Shown here: piece by piece, positions 1 to 7,796 of the stretch
Layout: the number at the start of each line of letters is the position of its first letter
Numbering within the stretch: the stretch's first letter is position 1
Assembly: GCA_015179025.1 (NCBI GenBank)
Contig: WHUX01000624.1
Coordinates: 1 to 16,756, forward strand
Direction: 5' to 3'
DNA from: Terfezia claveryi
Lineage: Eukaryota > Ascomycota > Pezizomycetes > Pezizales > Pezizaceae
DNA: 16,756 nucleotides
Position numbers and translations under genes: made by a program
Notes under the pieces: model-generated
The model's database searches: none
Told to the model about the DNA's origin: nothing
The model's input: the letters and a program-made list of their open reading frames with translations, nothing else

Positions 1-912
1 TGATTCAGAGTCTGATCCATCTGAATCATCAGGGTTACCAGATCTAGGAGGAGCTGACAATCTAACCTTAGCTGGAGTTTTGCTAGGTGTTTGTGGAGGC
101 TTAAGAGTAGGTGGAGGAATGTGTTGAGGTTGCTGAGGTGGTGGCATAGTATTAGATGTAGTAGTACTAGCAGGGTTCTGAAATGAGGTTGTCTGAGTTT
201 TGGTACTAGTGTTTATGCGAGATCCAGGAGGGGCTGAAGAGCTTCTTGGAGGCGGAAAGACTGGAGAACGTGGTTTCGGGTATTGAGAGGAGGAACTAGA
301 TCCACAAAAAATATCTAAAGGATTCTTAGGTAAAAAGGTTTTATGGAATTCCTTTTTTGCATGAGATAGGAAGCTCGGGTGAGTTTCCTTAGTTTTCTGT
401 AGTGCTGTTGGAATTCCTAAATGATCTGATCCACGTCTTGCTGGTTTTTCTGGCGTGATCGGAAAATGTCCTGGAACATTTTGTTGCTTGAGTTCCTGAG
501 CTAATTCTGAAGTAGCTTTGATTAATTGAATAAATCCTTCATAATCATTACTAAATGTTTTAGCTCTTGGTTTATGCTGGTAATAGAACGCAGACATGTT
601 CGTGATCATATTGAATAATTCATTTTGATCTTTGGGTTCAGGCTGAAAGGATTGCTGAGGCTTGATTGGAGTAGGTTGCTGAACAACTACTGCTGGACCT
701 TTTCCTTGAGTTGATAGTTTAGGAGTTTCTTCTTCCGTTTGATACTCTTCTAACTCATCATCATCCTGTTCGAGTTCTTCTTCCTCATCTGCCTTAGATG
801 ATTGTCTAGATGTGGTTCTAGAACTAGGATTCTGTTTGAGAGGACTAAATTCAGGGTCATGGCCTGAAAGTCTGCTAGAGGTTCTAAGAACTGAGTGTTG
901 TTCTGATGCCAT
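1..912 (-). CDS. Gag-like N-terminal protein of an LTR retrotransposon, cut by the window edge
   Basis: A reading frame of 304 codons without a stop runs from an ATG at 912 to the left edge and continues outside. The same frame is open upstream to a TGA near 1062, but with no earlier ATG. The protein is hydrophilic and low in complexity. It has a basic, Ser/Arg-rich start, an acidic block near residues 45-60 (EELEQDDDELEEY), a short helical-looking section near residues 95-135, then a long Pro/Ser/Thr/Gln-rich region. It ends at the edge in an Asp/Ser-rich stretch (NPDDSDGSDSES). Pro-rich and Asp-rich linkers ahead of the capsid domain are common in fungal Ty3/gypsy Gag proteins, and the frame lies just downstream of a probable LTR, so Gag is the likeliest call. 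No capsid, zinc knuckle or enzyme motif is visible, because those would lie off the window. A host protein of disordered type is the alternative. Confidence 0.55.
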   Translation of the reverse strand, partial: MASEQHSVLRTSSRLSGHDPEFSPLKQNPSSRTTSRQSSKADEEEELEQDDDELEEYQTEEETPKLSTQGKGPAVVVQQPTPIKPQQSFQPEPKDQNELFNMITNMSAFYYQHKPRAKTFSNDYEGFIQLIKATSELAQELKQQNVPGHFPITPEKPARRGSDHLGIPTALQKTKETHPSFLSHAKKEFHKTFLPKNPLDIFCGSSSSSQYPKPRSPVFPPPRSSSAPPGSRINTSTKTQTTSFQNPASTTTSNTMPPPQQPQHIPPPTLKPPQTPSKTPAKVRLSAPPRSGNPDDSDGSDSES

Positions 913-1238
913 TGGGGCTTGCTTAATTTCGTTTGCAAGGCTTTTACTGAGATTCTGAAACCGTGTGGTTGCTAAAGAGGCTAGTACTGAATAACTAGTG
1001 CTGACAGAAGTATGATGGCATTTTTCTGGAATGACAAGGGAGAACAGTGACTGACTGATTCACAGGCCTTGTTGAGCTCGGGTTTTGGAGTAGCTAGAGT
1101 AGCTAAAGGAATTGACTAGAGTGTCTAGACAAGGTTCAAGAGGAACTAGGGGTGATCAAGCCCTAGCAAAAGAGGAGGAAGAATTTTAAAGCTGGTTTGC
1201 AGGTAAAAAAAATGTAAGTGTAGGCCAAGTTAGTAGAG

Positions 1239-1257
1239 GTGTTCCTGAGATGAACAC
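1239..1257. other. Short perfect hairpin near the inner end of the left LTR
   Basis: GTGTTC (1239-1244) and GAACAC (1252-1257) form a perfect 6-bp stem with a 7-base loop. It lies in what would be the R/U5 end of the LTR and could affect RNA folding or 3'-end formation. Its size recalls a tRNA T arm, but the loop lacks the TTCRA pattern. Confidence 0.35.
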
Positions 1258-1449
1258 GGCTCTACCAACGTAGTTGGGCAGTAAAGCACACTGTCTAGGT
1301 CCTATACAGGAGTCCCAAAGAGCGGCTGGCTGTTGGTGTATTTGGGGGGTGTTTGGGAGAGTCACGGAGATCTGGAGAAAGAATATTACCGGTGTAGCTT
1401 GTATATTCTGATGTTGCTTGACTAGATGGTACTGAAAGAGATCCTGTCC

Positions 1450-1457
1450 TATATAGA
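1450..1457 (-). promoter_or_regulatory. TATA-like box in the left LTR
   Basis: The minus strand reads TCTATATAGGAC here, about 500 bases inside the presumed LTR start. A TATA box between U3 and R is usual for LTR promoters. The sequence is short and the surrounding DNA is AT-rich, so this is only a candidate. Confidence 0.3.
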
Positions 1458-1950
1458 GGCCGCGGAAATAAGGTCTTTAATAGACACTAGATTTCTGAGG
1501 CTATGAGTCTAAACGAACTCATATAAGGACAATCATCAAGACTCATTATGATACCTGATCATAATGGATACAAGATGGCTCATTCTAGATACGTTCTGTA
1601 TCATAGATGACGCCAGAGAAAGTAATAGAAACGAGGCTGACAATAGAATAGAGAATAAGATATGACATCAGTTGCCGAACAAGATAGGCAACTGGAACAG
1701 GAGAAAGTGGTTAGCTTGCTGACCACATAAAACATGTCAGTAATTAGTCAGAGATAAAGGAAAGAGATAATGTGCTAAAGAAAGACAACACTAATACATG
1801 TGTAATCCATATACTAATCCAACTGAGGAAAATACCTAAACAAGTAAAATGCGTCCTAAACATTAGATAAAGAAAATCCTAAAAATAGGCAAAGAGATTC
1901 CAACGTTCAAACAAGACTTATAGTAAGGAGAAAAACAAGTATTCCTTACA

Positions 1951-2396
1951 CTTCTCTTAGCAGTTATTTGGTCCTTCAAAATCTTCTTCATTATCCTGTT
2001 GAATACCTGCACTTCATTCGTATATCCTTGGGGTAGGGTAGTCATTCTAACAAGTCCCAGTGGAGTTTGAAATGCAGTCATATCTCGGCTAACCTCCGCT
2101 AGCTCACATTGATCATACCTGGAAAACAAGTTGAGCAAGGATAGCAATAGAAATCCAGTGAAGTCCTCACTATATTCTTCCGCAGATAGAGGCAAGCTCA
2201 CATCCTTAATGGTTACTGCATTCAATCTTTGAGCTGCGTTGATGAGTCGATATCCCTTATCTTTTTTTTTAACCTGGAACCAGGGATTACGGTATGGACT
2301 ACAACATCTTTCCAAAGCCCCACATTCAAGCTTCCTTTTCACGATATCAATAACCTCTCCTTCTAGTGCTTTCAGGACTCGAAAATTAGCAGCTTG
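1951..2396 (-). pseudogene. Reverse transcriptase N-terminal half, gypsy type, truncated and inactive
   Basis: The translated frame shows the palm and fingers motifs of Ty3/gypsy reverse transcriptase: YRNPWFQVKKKDKGYRLINA near 2260-2310, a TAFQTPLGL block near 2060 and LPQGYTN near 2020. The family's catalytic Asp of motif A, normally in a D(L/F)FSGYDQ context, is Asn here (codon 2130-2132). The Gly four residues later is Arg (codon 2118-2120). Both are G-to-A changes on the coding strand. The frame continues to ILKDQITAKR and is then cut at 1950 by the inserted LTR, so the YxDD-type catalytic pair is absent from this piece. The upstream stop at 2397 separates it from the rest of pol. This cannot make an active enzyme. 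Confidence 0.9.
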
Positions 2397-3251
2397 CTAT
2401 GGTACATGTTCGATAGTAGGAATCCTATGAGGTGGTTCGACTTCAGACTTGAAAACCCTTTTCTCCGTAAATTTAAAAGCAATTCCTGCTTCCCTGCTAA
2501 ACAAAACTTCCATAAGAACATCCCGTTCTTCAGCGGTGATTGTTTCTCCAATCTTCAACTTGGTAATTCTTTCCGAAGTGAGCCTTTCCCCTCTTTTCAA
2601 AGAAGAAAACTTAGGGATAGTCCATGGGTATTTGTTTTCAAGTGACGGATGTCCTATAAGATGTTCCTTCCAATTCTCTAACCCTTCAGGTTTCAATCCC
2701 CCTTTATGCAGAATATTAGCAGGACGAATTTTTTCTTGCTTTCTCTTGTATAGGGTCCGTCCTTCCACCTTTTTAAGCGAATCTGACCCTCGCGTAAAGC
2801 TCCTTACGCAAATGTCAGATTTTCCTTCCGTAATTTTCAGCAGCTTCCCTTTTTCTATCTTTAAGGTAAAAACATCCCCATTTTCATCAACTTGAACTTC
2901 CTCCCATACCTCACATCCTAGGTTACTGGACTCAACATCCGAATCCTCAGGAGTATCGTCAACTTGTCCATTGACCTTCAAGCAAGCCTTCATCGATCTG
3001 GCTACTCTTCGATTTCGTTCATGATGAGATGGAACTAAGCAGAATGTCACTGCGTTTCCTTTTTCGTCATGTATCGTAGTATAACAACTCCCATCGTCTC
3101 TATTGTCATGCTTCGCTCTGACCATCCTCTCCCAAGGCCTTCCCAAGATTATGTCTTGGGATAAGTTTTCCATAACAAAAAATCGACATCTGGTTGATAT
3201 CCCTCCGATCCTTACCTCAACATCATGACAAATTCTATATGCCTTCGTCCT
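2397..3251 (-). pseudogene. Gypsy pol: end of protease and linker to reverse transcriptase
   Basis: After a TAA at 3252-3254 the frame stays open from 3251 to a TAG at 2397-2399. The first part completes the retropepsin fold with an ENLSQDIILGRPW motif (about 3170-3130), the conserved ILG flap/helix region near the C-end of gypsy proteases. It is followed by a DDGSCYTT block. The middle is a charged, variable linker. The last 60 residues (ERITKLKIGETITAEERDVL onward, about 2580-2400) match the region just before the reverse transcriptase fingers in fungal gypsy Pol. An ATG at 3173 lies inside the protease and is not a biological start. The closing TAG falls where the family usually has Trp or Gln. 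Confidence 0.8.
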
Positions 3252-3899
3252 TTAATTGTTTGCTGCTCCAACAGACCAATCCACAGCCAAATTAATAGGT
3301 AATTCTAACTCCTCGAAGACATCTTTACTCATCAAATACAACTTCGCTCCTGAATCTATCAGCATCTCATACTCCGTCTCTTCAACTCTACCTTTGCACT
3401 TAGAGGAAGCACACGCATATAGCTTCCTGAGCGCCTCTTTCCAACCAACAGTGAATGCCATGGCATCTGGTTCATCCGCTTTTTCCTTGATCGGTAGAAC
3501 TCTCTTAACGCCAAACCATTGTTGAATTAGTTCTAGCGAAATCAATAGAAGCTCTCGAACGGTTACTCCTAGTACAGGTGCATCCAGAGTTCTTTTACTA
3601 AGATCTTTAATATTTACTTCTTCTCTCAAGGTAGCCCATAGCTTATCGTGAGATTGTCTAGGTTGCTTCGAATCAACCTTACTTTGATCCTTCTGTCTGC
3701 GCTTCAGGATTCTTGGAGGTACGGAAAGGTTGAAAGGTTGTTTCGATTTTCGATTGCTTTTGCCAATATCCTCAATATCTCTTATTCTTTTCTCCTCAAT
3801 CAATGCTTCTTTTGATGCTTTGAAGACCACCAGTTCAGCATTGATTCTTTCCTCAATGACATTACAATCAACATCTTCCTGATTTTCCACGAAAATATA
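3252..3899 (-). pseudogene. Gypsy nucleocapsid-protease linker and aspartic protease active site
   Basis: The frame is open from 3899 to a TAA at 3252-3254. The first 100 residues are very basic and Gln/Lys-rich, as in the spacer between nucleocapsid and protease. A retropepsin active site follows: MLIDSGAKLYLMSKDVF, with the DSG triad at 3348-3356. Single-chain retropepsins act as dimers and cut Gag-Pol inside the particle. The frame stops right after a VGAANN motif. In relatives a Gln follows, so a CAA-to-TAA change fits. The start codon equivalent at 3890 is GTG inside a longer frame, so no true start is claimed. Confidence 0.8.
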
Positions 3900-4457
3900 C
3901 TACGCTTTTGAAACCTCACTTTCCTTCTTTCTCAGGTAGTCTCAGACCCAATCTTTTTGCCACTTCATTCTTACCTCAACTTCATACGGAACAGGGATAA
4001 GAACTTCATCTCCTACACCCTAATGTCCAAGATACGTGAATCGATCTCTTTGGTAGACTTCTCCATGCTCAATTGCTTTCATTAAGTCATGACACTCCTC
4101 CTTCCTATGCATTTGACCATTCCAATAACATCCTCGAATTCGATTCGCTAACGATGCAGCCTAGTTTGGAGGGTAATCCCTATTTCCATATTGTCGAGGT
4201 GGGTAATAGGGAGCTGCCTGTGGTGGAGTCTTCATGAAGACATTTTTCAGGAACGAAATGTCAGTTTCCAACTTCTTCTGAGCTTCCATGTTACTCAGTT
4301 GGAGATCCTTCATCATTTTCGTTACCTCATCCAGTGGCTCGGCCTTCGTACGACTCCTACTCTCCATTTTTGGTTTCAATTCCTCTCTTAGCTTTGGGAG
4401 ATTCTTCACCGAAGGGTTCATCTCTATTTGCTTCTTGGCCTTCCACAGCTTGCTCAT
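3900..4457 (-). pseudogene. Gypsy Gag C-terminus with damaged zinc knuckle
   Basis: The frame continues from the capsid piece after a TAG at 4458-4460. It starts MSKLWKAKKQI, then shows a charged, probably coiled region (LDEVTKMMKDLQLSNMEAQ, about 4340-4280). A Pro/Tyr-rich stretch (APYYPPRQYGNRDYPPN) ends at a TAG at 4161-4163. After that stop the same frame encodes GCYWNGQMHRKEECHDL (about 4135-4085). This is a recognisable CCHC nucleocapsid knuckle in which the first Cys, the His and the last Cys are present but no second Cys is seen. Further stops lie at 4020-4022, 3942-3944 and 3900-3902. The knuckle would bind the element's RNA during packaging, but this copy could not. Confidence 0.75.
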
Positions 4458-5075
4458 CTATGAATCATCCTTTGTACATACATTCAACGCCTCCTTTTTT
4501 AGCTCCAGCCAGATAGTCACAGTTGAATCGGTATCGTCAATGTCAATCTTGCATCCTTTGCAAAGCTTATCTCCTATTTTGTCAGAAAAAGCCTGCAAAA
4601 ACATAAATACTCGCGTATGTTGATTAATTACTAGCTTATTCACTAGAAGATTTGATCTCTCCGTGAATTCAAAAATGAACGTCCTATAAGCTGACACCAA
4701 AGGTTTCTTTTCTTTTCTCATATTCTGGACGAGATTCTGTAGGAATGTTTCCGTATTCCTGATTTGCTCATTGTCATTGTTCTTAAACTCCGCTTTAAGA
4801 GCGACCACGAAATCGTCCCAACTTTCCCCAGCCACATATGAATCTAGCGTCTTAATATACTTACCAATCATCTTCTCATAATAGAGAGGAACTTTTTTGA
4901 TACATTGTGAGTCAGTCCAATCCATTGTTAATCCCTCCCATTGTACTAAAAAATCAGTAACATCAGTGCCATCAAAATATGGAGATCCTAATTGAAATGG
5001 AAGGGGAAACAGTGAAAAAGCAGTAGCTAATGTAGATTGCTGAGGAACATTCTGAGCCTGTGACTTTGATTCCAT
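4458..5075 (-). pseudogene. Gypsy Gag capsid domain
   Basis: Translation from the ATG at 5075 gives MESKSQAQNVPQQSTLATAF, then a Ty3/gypsy-type capsid. It contains SPYFDGTDVTDFLVQWEGL, WTDSQCIKKVPLYY, a FLQNLVQNMRKEKKPLVSAY block and FLQAFSDKIGDKLCKGC. These match the conserved helices of fungal gypsy capsids, which assemble the virus-like particle. The frame ends at a TAG at 4458-4460 after CTKDDS. The homologous position in relatives is a Gln within one continuous Gag-Pol frame, so the stop is read as a mutation. The frame is open upstream to an ATG at 5531, but that stretch is hydrophobic, unlike Gag, and I treat it as leader. Confidence 0.8.
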
Positions 5076-5107
5076 AGCTTTCTTGATTTTGGTAGGTGAA
5101 GATACAG

Positions 5108-5141
5108 TATCGCACACGTAGGCCTCCCTACGTGTGTGATA
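5108..5141. other. Strong hairpin in the gypsy leader
   Basis: The arms 5108-5122 (TATCGCACACGTAGG) and 5127-5141 pair over 15 bp with a single mismatch and a 4-base loop. The hairpin lies 33 bases upstream of the likely gag ATG at 5075. Structured leaders can act in packaging or translation of retroelement RNA. A role here is inference. Confidence 0.55.
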
Positions 5142-5420
5142 AAATAGAGGGTAAAATGCTTGCTCTCGAGAATTCTGACTGGGGTAATTTAACCCATGAA
5201 AATGTATGATATGCGTACGTTCAAGCTTAGGTGTGTCTTCTCTTGATTCTTCTCCTCTTCTTTCTGCTCGATTTTCCTCCATTCTTATGCTTTTTTGGGC
5301 AGCTATTCTGCACAAAATTTCAAGTACGAAGCCAATTATTATAACACCTCCCTCTTTTTCCTTATTTTTGAGTTGGGTGCGCCACAAGCAAAGAACAAAG
5401 AATAGGGACAAATACACAGA

Positions 5421-5448
5421 AACAAAAGCCACAAAAGCCACAAAAGCT
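5421..5448. repeat. Three-copy 9-bp tandem repeat in the gypsy leader
   Basis: The unit ACAAAAGCC is repeated about three times in tandem. On the minus strand it encodes the FVAFVAFV stretch of the upstream open frame, which explains that frame's unusual hydrophobic repeat. Confidence 0.6.
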
Positions 5449-5566
5449 AGGAAAGTCTCCAGAGGCTTTAACGTAAGGGTTACACTCAAAATCATGGCTG
5501 AAAGGGGTTTTTTCGATTCCCCTCCTTCCATACCAATTTTTTTTTTTTGAGTGATATTGATACCTA

Positions 5567-5822
5567 TGTTCTGACAATTCTGCAGAAGTCCAATTATCCT
5601 ACTGCCTCAGCTCTCCGGTCGAAGGGACCAATATGAAGAAGATTGCAAATAGTCAGAGTGACTATTACTGTCTTAGATGTCCGAAAAGTCGAAAGAGCTG
5701 GCGGAATCCACTGGTATCTTGCAGAATCATCGCGGAGTATTCTTATGATAAGCGAAAATCCTATAAGCGAGGATCGATCTCAACGAGAGATAAGAGATTC
5801 TTAAGACTTACGTGTCTCAACA
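5567..5822 (-). repeat. Probable 5' LTR of the degenerate gypsy element
   Basis: On the minus strand this 256-base segment begins TGTTGAGAC and ends GTCAGAACA. The two tips are inverted copies with seven of nine positions matching, and they start with TG and end with CA. It lies directly upstream of the gypsy leader in the right orientation. Just downstream (5550-5566) the minus strand reads TAGGTATCAATATCACTC, where a primer-binding site is expected. It only loosely resembles the TGGTATCAGAGC-type site used by many LTR elements. The second LTR is off the window, so the boundaries rest on the tips and position alone. Confidence 0.4.
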
Positions 5823-6088
5823 CATGCAAGTGATAGAGTAAAGCCTCAAAAAGTAAAAGACAATCGACAGCGGCATGCGAAGCTGGCTATCAATCGTTTT
5901 AAGGTAACAGAGCGAAGATTCTAGCACTTTCCTTGTGCATGTAAAAACGATGCGTATATTTCTTAATGAGTGTGTCAAAGTACAAGAATTCTCCTGCATA
6001 ATATACCCCCTTTCCAGTGAGGCTAACAAACTAAAAAAATAACTTTTGCTGTTACCCTCATCATAAATAACTTCCTAGCCACCACACT
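5823..6088. other. Non-coding stretch without recognised features
   Basis: There are only short, unconvincing frames on both strands and no homology I recognise. It separates the probable gypsy LTR from the TA-rich repeat block. Any target duplication of the gypsy element would start at 5823 (CATGC), but the partner is outside the window. Confidence 0.4.
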
Positions 6089-6260
6089 GCGAATGCATGC
6101 ATTTCCCTATATGTCTCCAAAAGCACGAGTTTCTGGCATATATATATATATATGCCCGCGAATGCATGAATTCTCGCATATATATATATATGTCTCCAAA
6201 AGCACGAGTTTCTCACATATATATATATATATATGCCCGCGAATGCATGAATTCCTACGA
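6089..6260. repeat. About 80-bp tandem repeat containing TA microsatellites
   Basis: A unit made of TGTCTCCAAAAGCACGAGTTTC, a run of TA dinucleotides, and GCCCGCGAATGCATGAATTC occurs twice with a 79-base period (the 'GTCTCC' parts start at 6113 and 6192). A third copy of the GCGAATGCATG part lies at 6089. Three TA runs of about 11 to 20 bases lie between. The reading frames on both strands are products of this periodicity, with Tyr/Ile repeats, and are not genes. Long TA runs can form cruciforms and vary in copy number. Confidence 0.85.
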
Positions 6261-6544
6261 AACATATCACAAAGCATGAACTCCGCACATATTTCTATAC
6301 AACGACTACGATTTCCCAATATGACTATTACCAGGCCAGGCATTGAATAGTACGGCACCCGCGGGCGAAAGGGGGCTGAGCGCCATTGATCACTGTCCTG
6401 CTACTTCTCTTCTTATCCCTTATCTCATTGTCTTCGGAAAGTCTAAATTGTCAGCTTTACCAGTCGGCCTTGGCAACTATGGTTTTCCTGTATATATACC
6501 TCCCTTCCCCACGTATTTTCCCTTCGCTCTATATCCCAGCACAT
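6261..6544. other. Non-coding stretch, nothing recognised
   Basis: No supported gene or repeat is seen. Short open frames on both strands have no recognisable motif. Confidence 0.4.
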
Positions 6545-6545
6545 T

Positions 6546-6660
6546 ATGGCGAGTATTAGAGTGAGTATTGGAGTAAGTATTAGAGCGAGTATTAGAGCGA
6601 GTATAAGAGCGAGTATTAGAGCAAGTATTGGAGTGAGTATTAGAGCGAGTGTTAGAGCAA
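6546..6660. repeat. 12-bp minisatellite (GAGTATTAGAGC-type)
   Basis: About nine or ten imperfect copies of a 12-base unit, consensus GAGTATTAGAGC, follow head to tail. Variation is mainly A/G and C/T transitions (GAGTATTGGAGT, GAGTATAAGAGC). Since 12 is a multiple of 3, it gives open periodic frames on both strands (ASIR repeats on plus, SNTR repeats on minus), which I do not call as genes. Confidence 0.9.
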
Positions 6661-6686
6661 TTGAAGCAGCCAGTGCATGTTCTATC

Positions 6687-6830
6687 TATATGTTCTGGTC
6701 CGTTCTGGGATTCTGGTCCATACCGGTATGGACCGGGCCGTTCCAGGATTGCCCGGGCCATACCGGTATGGTCCCCTATACCGGTATGGACTGGGCCATT
6801 GCGAGATTGCCGGGCCGTTCTGGGATGGTA
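6687..6830. repeat. Cluster of ACCGGT-centred palindromes, left copy
   Basis: The cluster contains a perfect 20-bp palindrome GGTCCATACCGGTATGGACC (about 6714-6733) and two further copies of the 10-bp core ATACCGGTAT. Between them lie variants of GGGCCGTTCYRGGATT. A diverged inverted copy of the whole motif lies at about 7630-7761. The first 19 bases (6687-6705) are an exact reverse complement of 7743-7761. Confidence 0.8.
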
Positions 6831-6849
6831 TATATATATACTCTGAGCG

Positions 6850-7629
6850 ATGAACGAAGCCAAATTGAGTGGAAACTGGGTCTATTATATTTTATACATA
6901 ACAAAAGCTCAAACTTCACTATGTGTAATTTCATGATACCTCTCGTTCATAGTACTATAGGTCTTGTTCTTTTCTGAATGCAGCAAAGTATCATGAACAT
7001 GTTACATTATGCTCCAAAGCCACTTGTTTCCCATCATTACTTTCCTTCCATCGCAGTTATTTGGGTCTCGCAGGTATACTTTAATTCTGCAATACCTAGG
7101 TAGTTCTTGTTAGTCACCATGTACTTGAATTGGATATTAAGGAATTACTTCTCAAAGGTCACCTAGGATTTACTTCAATAATTGCGCTTTGAGATCAAGT
7201 GAAACCTAGGGGGTGAAACTGATTCAAATCAATAGCACCATTATCTTCTGACCAACTAACATTATGGTAAGGGCTGGAATGTCATAGTATGATGGTAATT
7301 CCGTGGTGTGCTCTGGTAATGTCAGTGTGCACAATATGTTACGTTGAATAAGTGTGTTGCGTTAAGGAAAATTCTCACGAACTAAAGGTTTCAATTCCGT
7401 AACGTACCAGAATATTTCTCTATATAATAACTTTCATTTCGGGTATACCTCTACTGAGTTTTTTTTTGGATAGGTCGCCTATGTTATCTCCGATATTCGT
7501 TGACCAAATGTTGCTACAAAATAACCTTCATGTCGGATATGTCCCTATTTAGTAATTTTAATGTCACTGTGGCCGATGTGGTGTTGTGGTAAATCCTTAT
7601 TGCTATTCATGACATTGAACAATTTAATC
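6850..7629. other. Non-coding interval between two palindrome clusters
   Basis: AT-rich sequence without a plausible gene. The only structure seen is a diverged two-copy direct repeat with a 94-base period: AATAACTTTCATTTCGGGTA at 7426 and a similar stretch at 7520. It could be the interior of a non-autonomous element bounded by the flanking inverted clusters. Confidence 0.35.
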
Positions 7630-7761
7630 CCGTAATGGCCTGGTCCATTGCGATATCCAGCCATACTGTAACGGCCTGGTCCGTTGTGATATCCAGTCCA
7701 TACCGGTATAGACCGGGCCATACCATTATGGACCGGATCCCGGAACGGACCAGAACATATA
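7630..7761. repeat. Cluster of ACCGGT-centred palindromes, right inverted copy
   Basis: It holds repeated blocks GGCCTGGTCCRTTG(C/T)GATATCCAG (about 7636 and 7671), a CCATACCGGTATAG palindrome core near 7687 and GGGCCATACCATTATGGACC near 7715. The end, 7743-7761, is the exact reverse complement of 6687-6705, and similarity continues imperfectly inward for about 50 bases. Confidence 0.8.
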
Positions 7762-7791
7762 TATCTTATGCTCAATACTTCTGTGTATATA

Positions 7792-7796
7792 ATTAT
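7792..7796. repeat. Target site duplication, left copy (ATTAT)
   Basis: ATTAT directly precedes the element and is repeated exactly at 13229-13233 after it. Five bases is the usual duplication for copia integrases. Confidence 0.9.

Larger units (their letters stand above)
1..1950 (-). mobile_element. 5' part of an LTR retrotransposon inserted into an older gypsy element
   Basis: The reverse transcriptase frame of the neighbouring gypsy remnant stops making sense exactly at 1950/1951. At that point a minus-strand sequence begins with TGTAAGG and, 738 bases later, ends in CTTACA. A leader and a Gag-like frame in the same orientation follow. This is the order expected for 5' LTR, leader and gag. 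The Gag frame has no stops in 304 codons while the host element has many, so this insertion looks clearly younger. The 3' half and the second LTR are outside the window, so the target duplication cannot be tested; the candidate on this side is CTTCT at 1951-1955. Confidence 0.6.
1213..1950 (-). repeat. Probable 5' LTR of the left element
   Basis: On the minus strand the segment begins TGTAAGGAATAC and ends CCTACACTTACA, giving a 6-base terminal inverted repeat (TGTAAG/CTTACA) with TG and CA at the tips. Its right edge coincides with the point where the gypsy reverse transcriptase frame is broken. No long reading frame lies inside. The length of 738 bases is reasonable for a Ty3/gypsy LTR. The second copy is outside the window, so the boundaries are inferred only from the termini and the junction. 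The bases just inside the left edge are a run of eight T on the minus strand. No complement to a tRNA CCA end directly abuts it, so the primer-binding site is unclear. Confidence 0.5.
1951..5822 (-). mobile_element. Degenerate Ty3/gypsy LTR retrotransposon, 5' two thirds
   Basis: From right to left the segment carries a probable 5' LTR, a leader, capsid, nucleocapsid, retropepsin and the start of reverse transcriptase. This is the Ty3/gypsy order. All coding pieces share one frame over more than 3 kb. They are separated by in-frame stops at about 4458, 4161, 4020, 3942, 3900, 3252 and 2397, and I see no indel that shifts the frame. Relatives of this fungal clade carry gag and pol in one long frame. 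The element ends inside reverse transcriptase at 1951 because another LTR element was inserted there. RNase H, integrase and the 3' LTR would lie beyond the left edge. Confidence in the family is high; confidence in the outer 5' boundary is moderate. Confidence 0.85.

Noticed and set aside
1231..1265. tRNA-like 3' half ending CGGCTCTACCA, or a primer-binding site TGGTAGAGCC
   Set aside because: The 7-base loop lacks the TTCRA T-loop pattern, no other tRNA arms are present, and the segment does not abut an LTR end with CA.
5076..5531. N-terminal extension of gypsy Gag from the ATG at 5531
   Set aside because: The extension is hydrophobic and partly made by a 9-bp tandem repeat. The capsid-like sequence starts after the ATG at 5075, so the upstream part is treated as leader.
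6093..6358. Tyr/Ile-rich open frames on both strands
   Set aside because: They are products of TA microsatellites and the 80-bp repeat, open in several frames at once.
6477..6977. Open frames with SNTR or ASIR repeats
   Set aside because: A 12-bp unit is a multiple of three and keeps frames open on both strands by itself.
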